Numbered from the stretch's first letter, positions 48,313 to 57,544 are shown. The stretch is DNA of 64,000 nt from an uncultured Anaerolineae bacterium (GCA_937120535.1 CAKZJX010000007.1:1-64000); one strand, 5' to 3'. The notes: a model not told the origin generated them from the letters alone. Translations and numbers: made by a program.

Positions 48313-48398
48313 CCGATCTCAGGCAACTTGTTGATTTTATTGAAAAATTTTCAAACTATAGCAGATTATCAATGGGGGATGGGGGTGGGGGTGATATA

Positions 48399-48731
48399 TT
48401 AATGAACGGAATGTTCTACACCTTCATCATCTATCTTCGATAGCTGTACCTTGGGTTCCAACATTTTCTTGTATAATGTCGTTATCCTGTCATCTGGTAT
48501 GTCCACATAGACGACATTATTTTCCATTATCATGATGAGATTCAATTTCGAGAATTGATTGTATTTAGCTAGGTACATCAAATCTTGAGACACGCCTATT
48601 ACAACAGGATATTTGACATACAACACCCCACTGCTCTTATTCTCTTCGGTCAAATCACGATCTAGTACACCAAGGATTAACTCACCAGTGATTAGCTTAA
48701 AAAGCATGATTAAATCCTCATCTAATTGCAT
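48399..48731 (-). CDS. Small Sm-like phage protein
   Basis: 110 residues. MLFKLITGELILGVLDRDLT, KYPVVIGVSQDLMYLAKYNQ and NVVYVDIPDDRITTLYKKML suggest a small Sm-like beta barrel with a C-terminal helix. T4-like phages of aquatic bacteria often carry this gene next to uvsW, but function is unknown. It overlaps the UvsW gene by ten bases; GAGG precedes the ATG. Confidence 0.5.
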   Translation of the reverse strand: MQLDEDLIMLFKLITGELILGVLDRDLTEENKSSGVLYVKYPVVIGVSQDLMYLAKYNQFSKLNLIMIMENNVVYVDIPDDRITTLYKKMLEPKVQLSKIDDEGVEHSVH

Positions 48732-50221
48732 AATGTTACCTCAAGGTTAACTTTATCAATTTTGTACTCAAAACCTTCTTTGATATAGATTTTCACTCGC
48801 TCAATGAAATGCTTGAATGAAAAATTATATGTATTAGGGTCTTTTGATGATCCATAGATTTCGTCAAACAGATCATAGACATCACATTCGGTCTTTGTTG
48901 CGCTGATGCGAAGACCACGACCGATTGATTGGATCACTCTAGAGAAAGACTTTGTGGGTGAAGCAAAAACGATGTGTCTTATGTTCCGGATGTTGACACC
49001 CGTTGAGAAAGTCTGATATGATGCAAGGATAATACATCCTTTGTGGGTTTCAGCGATCTGACGAATTTTCTCACGTTGATCTGCATCTGTTCCACCGTAG
49101 ACGAAGAAAAGTTCCTTGTCATATTTCTTAGCCAATTCTCTTAGGACCTTGCCGTGCTTCTCGACCAAGCTGAACAGAATCAAAACGTTGCCATCTAGAT
49201 TATTGGCAAGCTCTATGATAAATTTGTTGCGCTCATTTTGTTTGATAAGCCAGTCTATCTCTTTCTGATAATCTTTAGGTAGTCTAACCGTTGTGTCATA
49301 TTTGATATGAACACAATTCACCTTAAGCTTAGCGATGGTTCCATCTTCCATCAATTGCTTGGTGGTTGTCGTAACCATTTTGAATCCGAACAGACCCCTC
49401 AAGGTCATCTCTGAGGTTTCGTCTTCATCGTTGATTGAGCCAGACAAACCAATTCGGAATTCGGCATCACATTTCTTGCCAATGCCAACCAAGCTGTTTG
49501 CAGTCGCTTGATGCACCTCATCCACAATCAAGGCACGGAACGGCAAGAACCATTCAGGGTCGTTCTTGTAGATTGATTGCCATGTTGTAATCAGAACACG
49601 TTTGTTTCTGTTGCTGTGTCTTTCAGTGGACGTGCTAACATATTCATCTACGTCCCATCCGTTCAGCGTAGAGTAATCTTTGAAATCGGATTTGAGCTGT
49701 GTCACCAAGCCAATAGTAGGCACAACAATTAGGATACGCTCATGCTCAAAAACGTTATCAAGCAGATATCTTGTGATGCCGTAGATGATAGACGATTTAC
49801 CTGAACTGGTAGGTGATTGGATTAGCTTTCGCTTTTGGGAGATTGCGGCCACAATAGCCTTTTTCTGATAGTCACGGAATTCGATTTTGTTTCCGTGGGC
49901 CGACAATTCAAGCCTGTCAATGTATTCAGAACAATTGTTCTTGAAATAGAATAGGCTTTTGACTTCATCATCAACTTTAACCTTAAGACCGTTCTCTTTG
50001 CAATATTCGAGGACGTCCTTAATCAAACCGCAATAGATGAAGCCGTTTTGATATTGGAAGAAACGGATTTTGCCGTCCCAAATCCTGGCCTTGTATTTGG
50101 GTTGGAATTGATACCCTTTGACATAACGAGCGAAGTGTTCAGACATGCCCATACGAATACTCGCATCGGCAATGACTTGAATGAATACATTATTTACTTT
50201 TCTAATTTCTACGTCGAACAT
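48722..50221 (-). CDS. uvsW: RNA/DNA helicase UvsW
   Basis: 499 residues, as in T4 UvsW (503). N-terminal domain with FARYVKGYQFQPKYKARIWD and GKIRFFQYQNGFIYCGLI; SF2 helicase core with FRDYQKKAIVAAI, Walker A SPTSSGKSS, DEVH box ALIVDEVHQA, GLSGSI and motif VI QSIGRGLRI. UvsW unwinds branched DNA and R-loops and ends origin use in the late stage. Confidence 0.92.
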   Translation of the reverse strand: MFDVEIRKVNNVFIQVIADASIRMGMSEHFARYVKGYQFQPKYKARIWDGKIRFFQYQNGFIYCGLIKDVLEYCKENGLKVKVDDEVKSLFYFKNNCSEYIDRLELSAHGNKIEFRDYQKKAIVAAISQKRKLIQSPTSSGKSSIIYGITRYLLDNVFEHERILIVVPTIGLVTQLKSDFKDYSTLNGWDVDEYVSTSTERHSNRNKRVLITTWQSIYKNDPEWFLPFRALIVDEVHQATANSLVGIGKKCDAEFRIGLSGSINDEDETSEMTLRGLFGFKMVTTTTKQLMEDGTIAKLKVNCVHIKYDTTVRLPKDYQKEIDWLIKQNERNKFIIELANNLDGNVLILFSLVEKHGKVLRELAKKYDKELFFVYGGTDADQREKIRQIAETHKGCIILASYQTFSTGVNIRNIRHIVFASPTKSFSRVIQSIGRGLRISATKTECDVYDLFDEIYGSSKDPNTYNFSFKHFIERVKIYIKEGFEYKIDKVNLEVTLCN

Positions 50222-50254
50222 CTGTCAAGTAAAATCCCAATCTAGGGTGCCTAG

Positions 50255-50473
50255 TTATGATGAATTCATACTCGGGCACAATTTCACCCCCCTGGCGATC
50301 TCGTCAAACATTTCACTATATCCATAATATTCATAAGCGCCTTCAATTTCGAGATACTTTGCATTAAGCACAATTACTCGAGACATAACGTCAAGAACGA
50401 TCTCAGGTTGGGTTTCAATCACTATATCCTGAATCTTAAATTTTCCAACTTTGTTTCTATTTATACTAGCCAT
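50255..50473 (-). CDS. Small hypothetical protein next to UvsY
   Basis: 72 residues from MASINRNKVGKFKIQDIVIE. Beta/alpha, with VIVLNAKYLEIEGAYEYYGY. A TATAAATA box lies inside its first codons (50458-50465). Not recognised; T4 has small uvsY-linked genes in a like place. Confidence 0.45.
   Translation of the reverse strand: MASINRNKVGKFKIQDIVIETQPEIVLDVMSRVIVLNAKYLEIEGAYEYYGYSEMFDEIARGVKLCPSMNSS
50458..50465 (-). promoter_or_regulatory. TATAAATA box inside a gene start
   Basis: A perfect late box within codons 3-6 of the small gene. If used it would make a late transcript for UvsW rather than for the small gene. Confidence 0.35.
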
Positions 50474-50474
50474 A

Positions 50475-50903
50475 TCAATAGCCCCCATTCATCATCTTCT
50501 GGAAATCCAAGGCATTTCTAATAGTGAAACCTCGATTAGCAACCTGCTTCAAAGCATTATCTAGATAATTCAATTTTTCAGTTTGCACTTCAATCTTCAA
50601 GGTCAAATCCTGAATTTCATCATCAGCTTCAATGTACGAATCAACCTCAGATTTCAGAATCTTGAGATCGAACGGTTTTGCTTTATAGACTTCAGGATCG
50701 GCTCGACCAAGGTAATAATCACGTTTGTCTTGATAGAGCTTTTTTAATTGAAAACGATAACGCTGCAATAGCATCGATTCGTTTGTTCTTATACGAAGGA
50801 GCTTGCCATACATCTTGGGCGTTTCAAGAGACTCCTTCGCCAAATTTGTTTCATCAATCTGCAGATACTTTTCTGCTTCATCCATAATATCTTCTAACTT
50901 CAA
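50475..50903 (-). CDS. uvsY: Recombination mediator UvsY
   Basis: 142 residues (T4 UvsY has 137). MKLEDIMDEAEKYLQIDETN, LRIRTNESMLLQRYRFQLKK, KRDYYLGRADPEVYK and the C-terminal LDNALKQVANRGFTIRNALD follow the UvsY pattern. It loads UvsX on gp32-coated single strands, so it is the partner of the fractured uvsX product. Confidence 0.88.
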   Translation of the reverse strand: MKLEDIMDEAEKYLQIDETNLAKESLETPKMYGKLLRIRTNESMLLQRYRFQLKKLYQDKRDYYLGRADPEVYKAKPFDLKILKSEVDSYIEADDEIQDLTLKIEVQTEKLNYLDNALKQVANRGFTIRNALDFQKMMNGGY

Positions 50904-50915
50904 AGCAAACTCCTT

Positions 50916-51443
50916 TTATGCAGGTTCAATTTCAAAGCCAGTGAATTTCATAGAGCAAGTTGCTGTGATAGGTTGTGTATCAGATTCGGTAACACTTACA
51001 CTAAACCCCGTCAATGATACAGGAAAAGCGTCAAGAAGTCTATATTTGAAGATAGGATTTTTGTGGTTTGACAAGATGGTGATGGTGACGTCTGAGAACT
51101 GGTTCAAACGCCTAGACGAACCAAAGGTTTCAATGTTATCATCACCTGTAATGCCTCGGACAAAGCGTTCAAATTCCTCAAACTTCTCAGGGAAAGCGAG
51201 CCCTCTCATCCAATGATAGATAGCTCTGTAATTGTTCATTTGTTCATCAACCAAGAACGTGAAAGATAGGTCTTCATGGATGATGTGGTCGCCTACTTGA
51301 TTGATAGCCTGAAATGGCGTAGGTTGTTTAACTTCTGGCAATGAAATGTCAGGGAAAGTTACCTCTTGGATGGCGTATTTCAGCACGGGGATTCTTGCCA
51401 CTTCCATGACAAATCCGTTGATGTTTAGCTGATTCAGTTCCAT
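50916..51443 (-). CDS. Tail-tube-like virion protein (gp19/gp54 superfamily)
   Basis: 175 residues. VMEVARIPVLKYAIQEVTFP, DISLPEVKQPTPFQAINQVG and FTFLVDEQMNNYRAIYHWMR form the beta sandwich of tail-tube proteins. In T4-like phages such a protein encoded near uvsY is taken as the tube or tube-initiator. Which of tube (gp19) or initiator (gp54/gp48) cannot be decided here. A late box TACAAATA precedes it. Confidence 0.65.
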   Translation of the reverse strand: MELNQLNINGFVMEVARIPVLKYAIQEVTFPDISLPEVKQPTPFQAINQVGDHIIHEDLSFTFLVDEQMNNYRAIYHWMRGLAFPEKFEEFERFVRGITGDDNIETFGSSRRLNQFSDVTITILSNHKNPIFKYRLLDAFPVSLTGFSVSVTESDTQPITATCSMKFTGFEIEPA

Positions 51444-51474
51444 ATATATGATGTTCCTTAGAGAGAATTTGATG

Positions 51475-51482
51475 TATTTGTA
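51475..51482 (-). promoter_or_regulatory. Late promoter for the tail-tube-like gene
   Basis: TACAAATA followed by C, one mismatch, 32 bases before the ATG at 51443. Confidence 0.5.
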
Positions 51483-51501
51483 CTATATTTAAGGAGTTTT
51501 T

Positions 51502-52476
51502 ATGCTTAAGAAGCATTTGCTGCCAGTAGAAGAACACAAGGAACCAGTTGAGTTTGCAAATCAACAACTCAAGATTTTTTGGCTACCTGATGAAGTGAAG
51601 GTTGAGAAGGACATTCAAGACGTTTTGGTAAACTTTTCAGAATCTGAGAGGCACGGTGTAATTTCTACACTAAAGCTTTTCTCGTTGTACGAAACCCATG
51701 CAGGTGACGAATACTGGGGTGGAAGATTCAAGAAAATGTTTCATGGAGCGGAGTTCCATCGTATGGCATCGGTTTTTTCCATGTTTGAGTTGGCAGTTCA
51801 TGCTCCGTTCTATAATAAGATTAATCAGCTATTACACATTGATACTCCAGAATTCTACCTATCTTATCAGGACAATGAAATTCTAAAATCCCGTATCGAG
51901 CACATTGATCAAATCATCAATGACAAGGACGATGCCGTTTCACTGGCAATGTTCTCTATGGTTGAAGGCGTGATCTTGTATTCATCATTCGCTTTCCTAA
52001 AACACTTCCAGTCTCAGGGCAAGAACAAACTAATGAACCTTGTCCGTGGTATCAATTTCTCTTTACGTGACGAAAACCTACATGCTGTTGCGGGCGCGTG
52101 GTGCTTCAGACAAAAGACCAAAGACTACACCAAGGAACAACTAGAAGAGGTAGAAGCCAAGATCATCGAGGGTGCCAAGAAGCTGTACGAGCATGAGGTT
52201 GAAATCATCAAGATGATCTTTGAGAAGGGAACGATTGAAGGAATCACCGAAAAACAGCTAACTCATTTTGTTGAGTCGCGCATTAATGAATGTCTGAAAC
52301 AGCTGGGCTTCAAGAAGCTCTTTGATGTAAAATATAATCCAATTGCTGAATGGTTCTATAAAGCCATAAATGATTATTCATTCAACGATTTCTTCAGTGG
52401 TATGGGGAATCAATATCATAGAAATTGGGATGAAACGGCATTCGTCTGGAAATCAGCAGAAGAGGTTACGGCATGA
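51502..52476 (+). CDS. nrdB: Ribonucleotide reductase small subunit NrdB
   Basis: 324 residues, class I beta subunit. The first ligand helix is LYETHAGDEYWGGRF. Next is FSMFELAVHAPFYNKINQLL, with the radical Tyr four residues after the ligand His; in this sequence the Glu is four residues before the His instead of the usual three. Last is AMFSMVEGVILYSSFAFLKH with the later Glu, and RDENLHAVAGAW. It provides the radical for reduction of ribonucleotides. The gene precedes nrdA, overlapping it by four bases, which is the reverse of the usual order. Confidence 0.92.
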   Translation: MLKKHLLPVEEHKEPVEFANQQLKIFWLPDEVKVEKDIQDVLVNFSESERHGVISTLKLFSLYETHAGDEYWGGRFKKMFHGAEFHRMASVFSMFELAVHAPFYNKINQLLHIDTPEFYLSYQDNEILKSRIEHIDQIINDKDDAVSLAMFSMVEGVILYSSFAFLKHFQSQGKNKLMNLVRGINFSLRDENLHAVAGAWCFRQKTKDYTKEQLEEVEAKIIEGAKKLYEHEVEIIKMIFEKGTIEGITEKQLTHFVESRINECLKQLGFKKLFDVKYNPIAEWFYKAINDYSFNDFFSGMGNQYHRNWDETAFVWKSAEEVTA

Positions 52477-54179
52477 GCACAAGCATTTATGACAAACTGA
52501 GTGAAGAACGAAAAGAACTTCAAGCTAAAGGTCTTGTCCCTGCATGGTATAGTACGGGCGGATACCAATTATTCAAAGAAAAGTATGAATATCAAACCGA
52601 AGGTCGTTCTGTAAGGGGTCAATTTGAACGTATTGCCAAGACGGCGGCAAAGCACCTCAAAGGTACAAAATATGAGGCTGAGGCCGAGCAAAAATTCTTT
52701 GACCTGTTTTGGAAGGGTTGGCTAAGCCCTTCAACCCCAGTTCTAGCGAACATGGGTACAAATCGGGGCCTACCCGTTTCATGTTCAGGCGGAGTCATTC
52801 ATGACAGCATCTATGGATTCTATTCAAATCGCCTAGAGACTGCTATTCTAACCAAGATGGGTTTCGGTACAAGCTCATATCTAGGTAACATTCGTCCAAG
52901 AGGTTCTAAGATCAGCGTCGGCGGCAAGGCCTCTGGCGTTGTTCCTGTTTTCAAGGGTCACGTTGCTGATATGCGTGATGTTGCTCAAGGGACAGCTCGC
53001 CGTGGCGCATGGGCCGGCTATCTTGAAATCACCCACGGTGACTTTGATGAGCTTGCAGATTACATCATGGCGGAACCTGATGATGCGAACGTTGGATGGA
53101 TTATTCCCAATTCATTTGTGGATGCGCTAGAGGCAAAAGAACCAGACGCTATTCGCCGTTTCCAAAAGGCAATGAAGCTCAAGATGGTTACGGGCAAGGG
53201 TTATTTTTGTTTCATCGACAAGATCAATGCCAAGCGTCCCGAGATGTATAAGCGTCTAGGTTTGTTTGTCAAGGCATCCAATCTTTGCGACGAAATCACC
53301 CTGTTTGCTGATGACGAGCACACGTTCACCTGTGTTCTTTCATCAATGAATGTTGCTAAGTATCCAGAGTGGAAAGATACAGATGCTGTATTCTGGGCAA
53401 CGGTGTTCTTGGATTGTGTCGCGGCTGAACTCATTGAACGAGGTCAGAACATCCCTGGTCTAGAGAAAGCAATTCGCTTCACCCAAAAGGGACGGGCCTT
53501 GGGTCTTGGCCAATGCGGTTTCCATACTCTGTTGCAAGAGAAGATGATTCCGTTTGAAAGTTTTGAAGCCCATATGCTTAGTCAGGAGATTGCAAGACAC
53601 ATTTGGGAAGAATCTGAAAAGGCTTCCCGTGATATGGCAATCGAGTTAGGTGAGCCTGAATGGTGCAAAGGAACAGGTCTTCGCAACACTCATCGTATCG
53701 CTGTGGCCCCAACAAAGTCAACAGCCCTCCTAATGGGTGGCGTTTCAGAAGGTATCAATCCTGATCCTGCAATGTCATTCACACAAAACACTGCTGGTGG
53801 TGAAGTTGATCGCTTGAACCCAGTATTGCTAAAGCTAATGAAAGAGAAAGGCGTCTATACCAAGAAGCATGTTCAAGAGATCACTGACAAACAAGGTTCT
53901 GTGCAGCATGTGTCTTGGCTAACAGATGAGGAAAAAGCTGTATTCAAGACCGCCTTTGAAATCAACCAAAAGGCTATCATTCGTATGGCGTCAGCTCGCG
54001 GTCGCTACATCGACCAATGGCAATCATTGAATCTGTTCTTTGCAGCGGACGAAGACCCTGCTTGGATTGCAGAAGTTCATAGCGAAGCTTTCCGCGACCC
54101 CAATATTCTTGGACTATATTACATCTACACTCAAGCGGGTGTCCAAGCCTCAAAGGGGGAATGCGAGGCTTGTATGTGA
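52473..54179 (+). CDS. nrdA: Ribonucleotide reductase large subunit NrdA
   Basis: 568 residues, much shorter than the E. coli protein, with no ATP-cone at the N-terminus. Signature residues are present: LPVSCSGGVIHDSIYGFY (redox Cys), KASNLCDEITLF (Asn, Cys and Glu of the active site), TCVLSSMNVAKY (second redox Cys), GLGQCGFHTLLQ, and the C-terminal CEACM that is reduced by thioredoxin. It reduces ribonucleoside diphosphates. The partner thioredoxin-like gene follows. Confidence 0.93.
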   Translation: MSTSIYDKLSEERKELQAKGLVPAWYSTGGYQLFKEKYEYQTEGRSVRGQFERIAKTAAKHLKGTKYEAEAEQKFFDLFWKGWLSPSTPVLANMGTNRGLPVSCSGGVIHDSIYGFYSNRLETAILTKMGFGTSSYLGNIRPRGSKISVGGKASGVVPVFKGHVADMRDVAQGTARRGAWAGYLEITHGDFDELADYIMAEPDDANVGWIIPNSFVDALEAKEPDAIRRFQKAMKLKMVTGKGYFCFIDKINAKRPEMYKRLGLFVKASNLCDEITLFADDEHTFTCVLSSMNVAKYPEWKDTDAVFWATVFLDCVAAELIERGQNIPGLEKAIRFTQKGRALGLGQCGFHTLLQEKMIPFESFEAHMLSQEIARHIWEESEKASRDMAIELGEPEWCKGTGLRNTHRIAVAPTKSTALLMGGVSEGINPDPAMSFTQNTAGGEVDRLNPVLLKLMKEKGVYTKKHVQEITDKQGSVQHVSWLTDEEKAVFKTAFEINQKAIIRMASARGRYIDQWQSLNLFFAADEDPAWIAEVHSEAFRDPNILGLYYIYTQAGVQASKGECEACM

Positions 54180-54214
54180 GTTGGTATAGGTTTTAAAATA
54201 AAGGAGTTTGTTAA

Positions 54215-54466
54215 ATGCAATTGCTAAAGTTTCAAGCCTCATGGTGTCAACCTTACAAGATGCTTTCTAAGACGATGGAAGGCATCAACCATCCTCTAAT
54301 TGAAAGCAAACAAGAGATTGATATTGACGAGGACATGGGGAAAGCCAAGCAATACCATATTCGGGGTGTCCCTACTTTGATCTTGAATGATGATGAAGGC
54401 AAAGAAGTGAAGCGCCAATTTGGTTACATGAGTGAGTCCCAAATTCTGAAATTCCTAGAGGGTTGA
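54215..54466 (+). CDS. Thioredoxin-like protein with a changed active site
   Basis: 83 residues, a short thioredoxin fold. The active site is ASWCQPYKML: the first Cys (residue 11) is kept but the second is Tyr (residue 14), so it cannot form the usual disulfide. The cis-Pro is in IRGVPTLIL. Phage relatives read WCQPCK here, so a TGC-to-TAC change is likely. It follows nrdA with its own AAGGAG and would normally feed electrons to the reductase. It may act by a monothiol route or be inactive. Confidence 0.75.
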   Translation: MQLLKFQASWCQPYKMLSKTMEGINHPLIESKQEIDIDEDMGKAKQYHIRGVPTLILNDDEGKEVKRQFGYMSESQILKFLEG

Positions 54467-54468
54467 CT

Positions 54469-54476
54469 GATAAATA
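54469..54476 (+). promoter_or_regulatory. Late promoter for the nucleotidyltransferase gene
   Basis: GATAAATA, beginning at the third base after the thioredoxin-like stop; 29 bases before the ATG at 54505. Confidence 0.65.
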
Positions 54477-54504
54477 TTCTTAGAACTCTTTAGGAGTATT
54501 TCAC

Positions 54505-55575
54505 ATGCTAATATCATTCGGCGAATTTCTAAACGAGGGTGGCAACGTCAAAATCGGTGACGTGGAAGCCACCCGTATCAATCTCAAGGAAGTAGACCGA
54601 AAAGACATCGTAAGGATGCTTGAAAGGTCTCTTGCCGTTATCAACGCTCACTACAAACGTTTTTCGGGTGAGCCTCTTTGGGTCAAAGAACTATTCAAGT
54701 CAAAGAAGTTCCTATCTGGTTCTTCTTTGCATTTCTTCGACCGTAAGATTCCAGACAAAGTATTCGTTGAAAAGAAACCTACTGTTGGTGACATTGATAC
54801 TCAAATCAACAAGTCCATGGCTGAACAGGTAAAGAAGTGGCTCGATTCATTGCATGGCACCAAGCTAGGGTATCTAACATTCGTTGGCTACAAATCTTCT
54901 GCGGGCCAATATATCACTTTGTGGACGATTGACAAATATAACCTGAACATTCAGATTGACCTAGAGCTGGTTGATTATGAAAACAATATGCCTACTGCAT
55001 GGAGCTCATTCTCTCATAGCTCATCTTGGGCAGACATTCAGGCATCAATTAAGGGCGTGTTCCACAAGTACATTCTCCGTGCTTTGACAAGCAAGAACAT
55101 GAGAGAAATTACTTTGTTGAAGGGTAAGAAGGAAACGCCTACAAAAATAATGACAGGCGAACATTCATTCTCCGTTGCATTGGGTCTTCGTCGGAAACTC
55201 CAACAAACAGAAACTCCTGGCGTGTATCGTGAGATTGCAACCAAAGACTCAAAATACATTACCGACCTGCAGGAAATCTTCAAGACTCTATTCGGTCATT
55301 TGCCCAATGCTTCAGAGCTGGAGCAATTTGAATCTTATGTAGGCGTTTTGAAACTTATCAAGAAGTATTTTACCCCGTCAGAAATTGATAACGTAATTCT
55401 AGGATTCTCTTTGCTTCTATGGGGCCAAGGCGCACAAGGCCTAGTTCGTGGAAATCCAGAAGAAGATTTTGAGACAAAAAAGGTAGCCTATGATATGATG
55501 TTGAAGGAATTGGGTAGAAAACAACCCAAGGAAGTAGACGCAATGATTGATTCTTACTACAAAGCTTACAAGTAA
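54505..55575 (+). CDS. Polymerase-beta-type nucleotidyltransferase with capsid-targeting-like N-terminus
   Basis: 356 residues. The start MLISFGEFLNEGGNV looks like the T4 capsid-targeting peptide with an L-N-E cut site for gp21. The fold signature is G72-S73 (FLSGSSLHFFDR), then D96 and D98 (TVGDIDTQI) and D152 (NLNIQIDLELV), the GS, DxD and third Asp of polymerase-beta-like nucleotidyltransferases. Substrate unknown. A late promoter precedes it, so it is made with the head proteins and may be packaged. The gene ends one base before the next ATG. Confidence 0.65.
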   Translation: MLISFGEFLNEGGNVKIGDVEATRINLKEVDRKDIVRMLERSLAVINAHYKRFSGEPLWVKELFKSKKFLSGSSLHFFDRKIPDKVFVEKKPTVGDIDTQINKSMAEQVKKWLDSLHGTKLGYLTFVGYKSSAGQYITLWTIDKYNLNIQIDLELVDYENNMPTAWSSFSHSSSWADIQASIKGVFHKYILRALTSKNMREITLLKGKKETPTKIMTGEHSFSVALGLRRKLQQTETPGVYREIATKDSKYITDLQEIFKTLFGHLPNASELEQFESYVGVLKLIKKYFTPSEIDNVILGFSLLLWGQGAQGLVRGNPEEDFETKKVAYDMMLKELGRKQPKEVDAMIDSYYKAYK

Positions 55576-56892
55576 ATGGCATCAACTGGTCTAACCAAAT
55601 TCAACAAATACTTCAGGGGTAAAGGCGAGGTTGAAACCTTTGCTAAGGGTGAAAAAGGCAAAGACGTCACCGTCTATGAATCTGTTGATGGCAACAAGAA
55701 AGTAGATACCTTGAAAGACGGTACGCCCATTACCGTTATTGTGGGAAAGGAGTTTCAGAAGCGTTACTTCATCAAATACAAGGGCGGGATGGGTTACATC
55801 AGTGACAATAACACGGGTAAGCCCATCCCTTCCAAGTCAAAGGTGAATGCAGAGCTTTCACGAATTACCGCAAGCGACTTCATCGGAGGCGGGAAGTCCG
55901 TCAAATTCAAGTTCATCGACCAAGAAGTCGAATGCATGGAATTCATTTCAAAGGATCAGCTTGCGAATTCCATCATTGATTCGATGAAGAAAGTTCGAGG
56001 TGTCAGTGACGAGGTTAGAGAAACTTTTGAACCTTGGCTAAAGGGCAACTTGGGTGACTTTCATTGGGTTACTGGCGTGGCGCCTGAAGAGAAAAACAAA
56101 TTCGGCGTATACTTCGGCGAATTGTTCATCGGACTATTTGCTCTTGCAAACAAGACCGCGAATCATGTTACACCCACTCCGTGGCGTGGTAAGGTCAAAC
56201 GATTCTTGATGCCAACCGACCCTTCATTCTCCGGCGTTGATTCGTTCATCGAGTTGGAAGATGGAGAGATTGTTCCGATCTCAAACAAATTCGGTACAGG
56301 TGCTGCTGCTTCATTCTTCAGCAACCTCCTAATCAAGGGTTTGCAATATCACAAGAAACTCCCCAAGTGTATCTTCAAAGACATTGTAGAGACCGCTTTG
56401 GACATTGGTGTAACGATTCAACACCTTGAGAAGAAACAAAAAGCAAAGCCAATTCTTTATGAGTACGGCATTCGTCATGTATTGGGTTTGAACAAGCAGC
56501 AGGTTAGAGACACCTACGAAGTTTTCACGGCCATCAAAATGAAAAAGAATTTTGATGAGAAAAACCTCGTCATTTCAGCTATTGCCAATCGCCGAGGTGT
56601 AGACAAACGTATCGTAGATTTGCTTGAAGATTCGGTTACCGCCTTTTTCTGTCGAGAGATTGCCGATATGTTGGAAGGCGACAAGGTTAGCATGGACACT
56701 ATGAAGGAAATCCTTGCAGGTAAGAGTTATTGGCAGGCCAACCTTCAGATGAACGATTGGGAGAATGGTAAGGTGAAATTCAAGCTGGTCAATTCAGGTT
56801 CAGCCAAGCTACAAATCATCGGCTCAAAGGCTGCTATGAATGACGTTGAAGCGAAGCAGGGAATGATCAATTATCGACTAACCGTTGGATGA
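55576..56892 (+). CDS. Probable PD-(D/E)xK nuclease-like protein with SH3-like N-terminus
   Basis: 438 residues. Residues about 25-75 resemble an SH3-like beta barrel (KDVTVYESVDGNKKVDTLKD, KRYFIKYKGGMGYISDN). The middle has FGVYFGELFIGLFALANKT, then PTDPSFSGVDSFIELEDGE and IVPISNKFGTGAAASFF, a spacing of Glu, Asp and Lys that recalls restriction-like nucleases. No helicase or recognition domain is seen. It starts right after the nucleotidyltransferase stop, so the two are one operon. The fold call is tentative. Confidence 0.5.
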   Translation: MASTGLTKFNKYFRGKGEVETFAKGEKGKDVTVYESVDGNKKVDTLKDGTPITVIVGKEFQKRYFIKYKGGMGYISDNNTGKPIPSKSKVNAELSRITASDFIGGGKSVKFKFIDQEVECMEFISKDQLANSIIDSMKKVRGVSDEVRETFEPWLKGNLGDFHWVTGVAPEEKNKFGVYFGELFIGLFALANKTANHVTPTPWRGKVKRFLMPTDPSFSGVDSFIELEDGEIVPISNKFGTGAAASFFSNLLIKGLQYHKKLPKCIFKDIVETALDIGVTIQHLEKKQKAKPILYEYGIRHVLGLNKQQVRDTYEVFTAIKMKKNFDEKNLVISAIANRRGVDKRIVDLLEDSVTAFFCREIADMLEGDKVSMDTMKEILAGKSYWQANLQMNDWENGKVKFKLVNSGSAKLQIIGSKAAMNDVEAKQGMINYRLTVG

Positions 56893-57004
56893 AGAGCAGA
56901 ACTGGCCCACCCAGCACACTCTTTAAAAATGTTTTAGATGGGCCAAGTCTTAAGAAGAATCATTCTTGGTGGTCATTGTAGCACACGACCACCGAATTCT
57001 TATA

Positions 57005-57439
57005 TCATTCGTTCAGCAGTTTCGGTGAATCAACCTTCTTTGAGCCGTTCACAACCAACTTCTTAGAAAAACCAGAAACGCGCTTTAGTTTTACGGTCAA
57101 CATACCGTTATCCAAATCTGCCGATTCTGCTTCTAGGTGTTTGCTAATACGGAAATCCAACTGGAATTTTCTGCGAGCGATGCCATGCTGAATAAAGTCA
57201 TAATCTGTAGGGCGTTCTTTTACGGAACCTTTAATGCGAAGATTGTCGTCCGTAAATTCAACATCTAATTCATCTTGGTCGTATCCTGCCACAGCGACTT
57301 CAATTATCACTTCATTACCATCTTTAGATCGAAGGATGTTGTAAGGAGGAAACGACTGTTTGGAAGGAATGAACACTGCCTGATTTAAAAACTCGTCAAG
57401 CGCGCTAAAGGTTTCAAAAGGTGATTTATATAGAGACAT
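57005..57439 (-). CDS. Small heat-shock protein Hsp20
   Basis: 144 residues from the ATG after AAAGGAGG. The alpha-crystallin domain is clear: PPYNILRSKDGNEVIIEVAV, AGYDQDELDVEFTDDNLRIK and a GMLTVKLKR edge near the end. Such chaperones are common in T4-like phages of aquatic hosts and may help assembly of head or tail parts. Read from a minus-strand late box at 57516. Confidence 0.9.
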   Translation of the reverse strand: MSLYKSPFETFSALDEFLNQAVFIPSKQSFPPYNILRSKDGNEVIIEVAVAGYDQDELDVEFTDDNLRIKGSVKERPTDYDFIQHGIARRKFQLDFRISKHLEAESADLDNGMLTVKLKRVSGFSKKLVVNGSKKVDSPKLLNE

Positions 57440-57515
57440 ATCTCCTCCTTTGAGCAAGATAGTTACGATGAAATGGTCATCGCAGCCAATCAGTTCTAAA
57501 TGAACCTGATACACA

Positions 57516-57523
57516 TATTTATA
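57516..57523 (-). promoter_or_regulatory. Late promoter for hsp20
   Basis: Perfect TATAAATA on the minus strand, 77 bases before the ATG at 57439. Confidence 0.7.
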
Positions 57524-57544
57524 CAAGAAATCTCTTTATTCCGG

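Noticed and set aside
51742-51830. Broken NrdB because the ligand Glu is four residues before His
   Set aside because: The rest of the metal and radical site is present and the spacing may be normal for this NrdB subgroup, so inactivity is not claimed.
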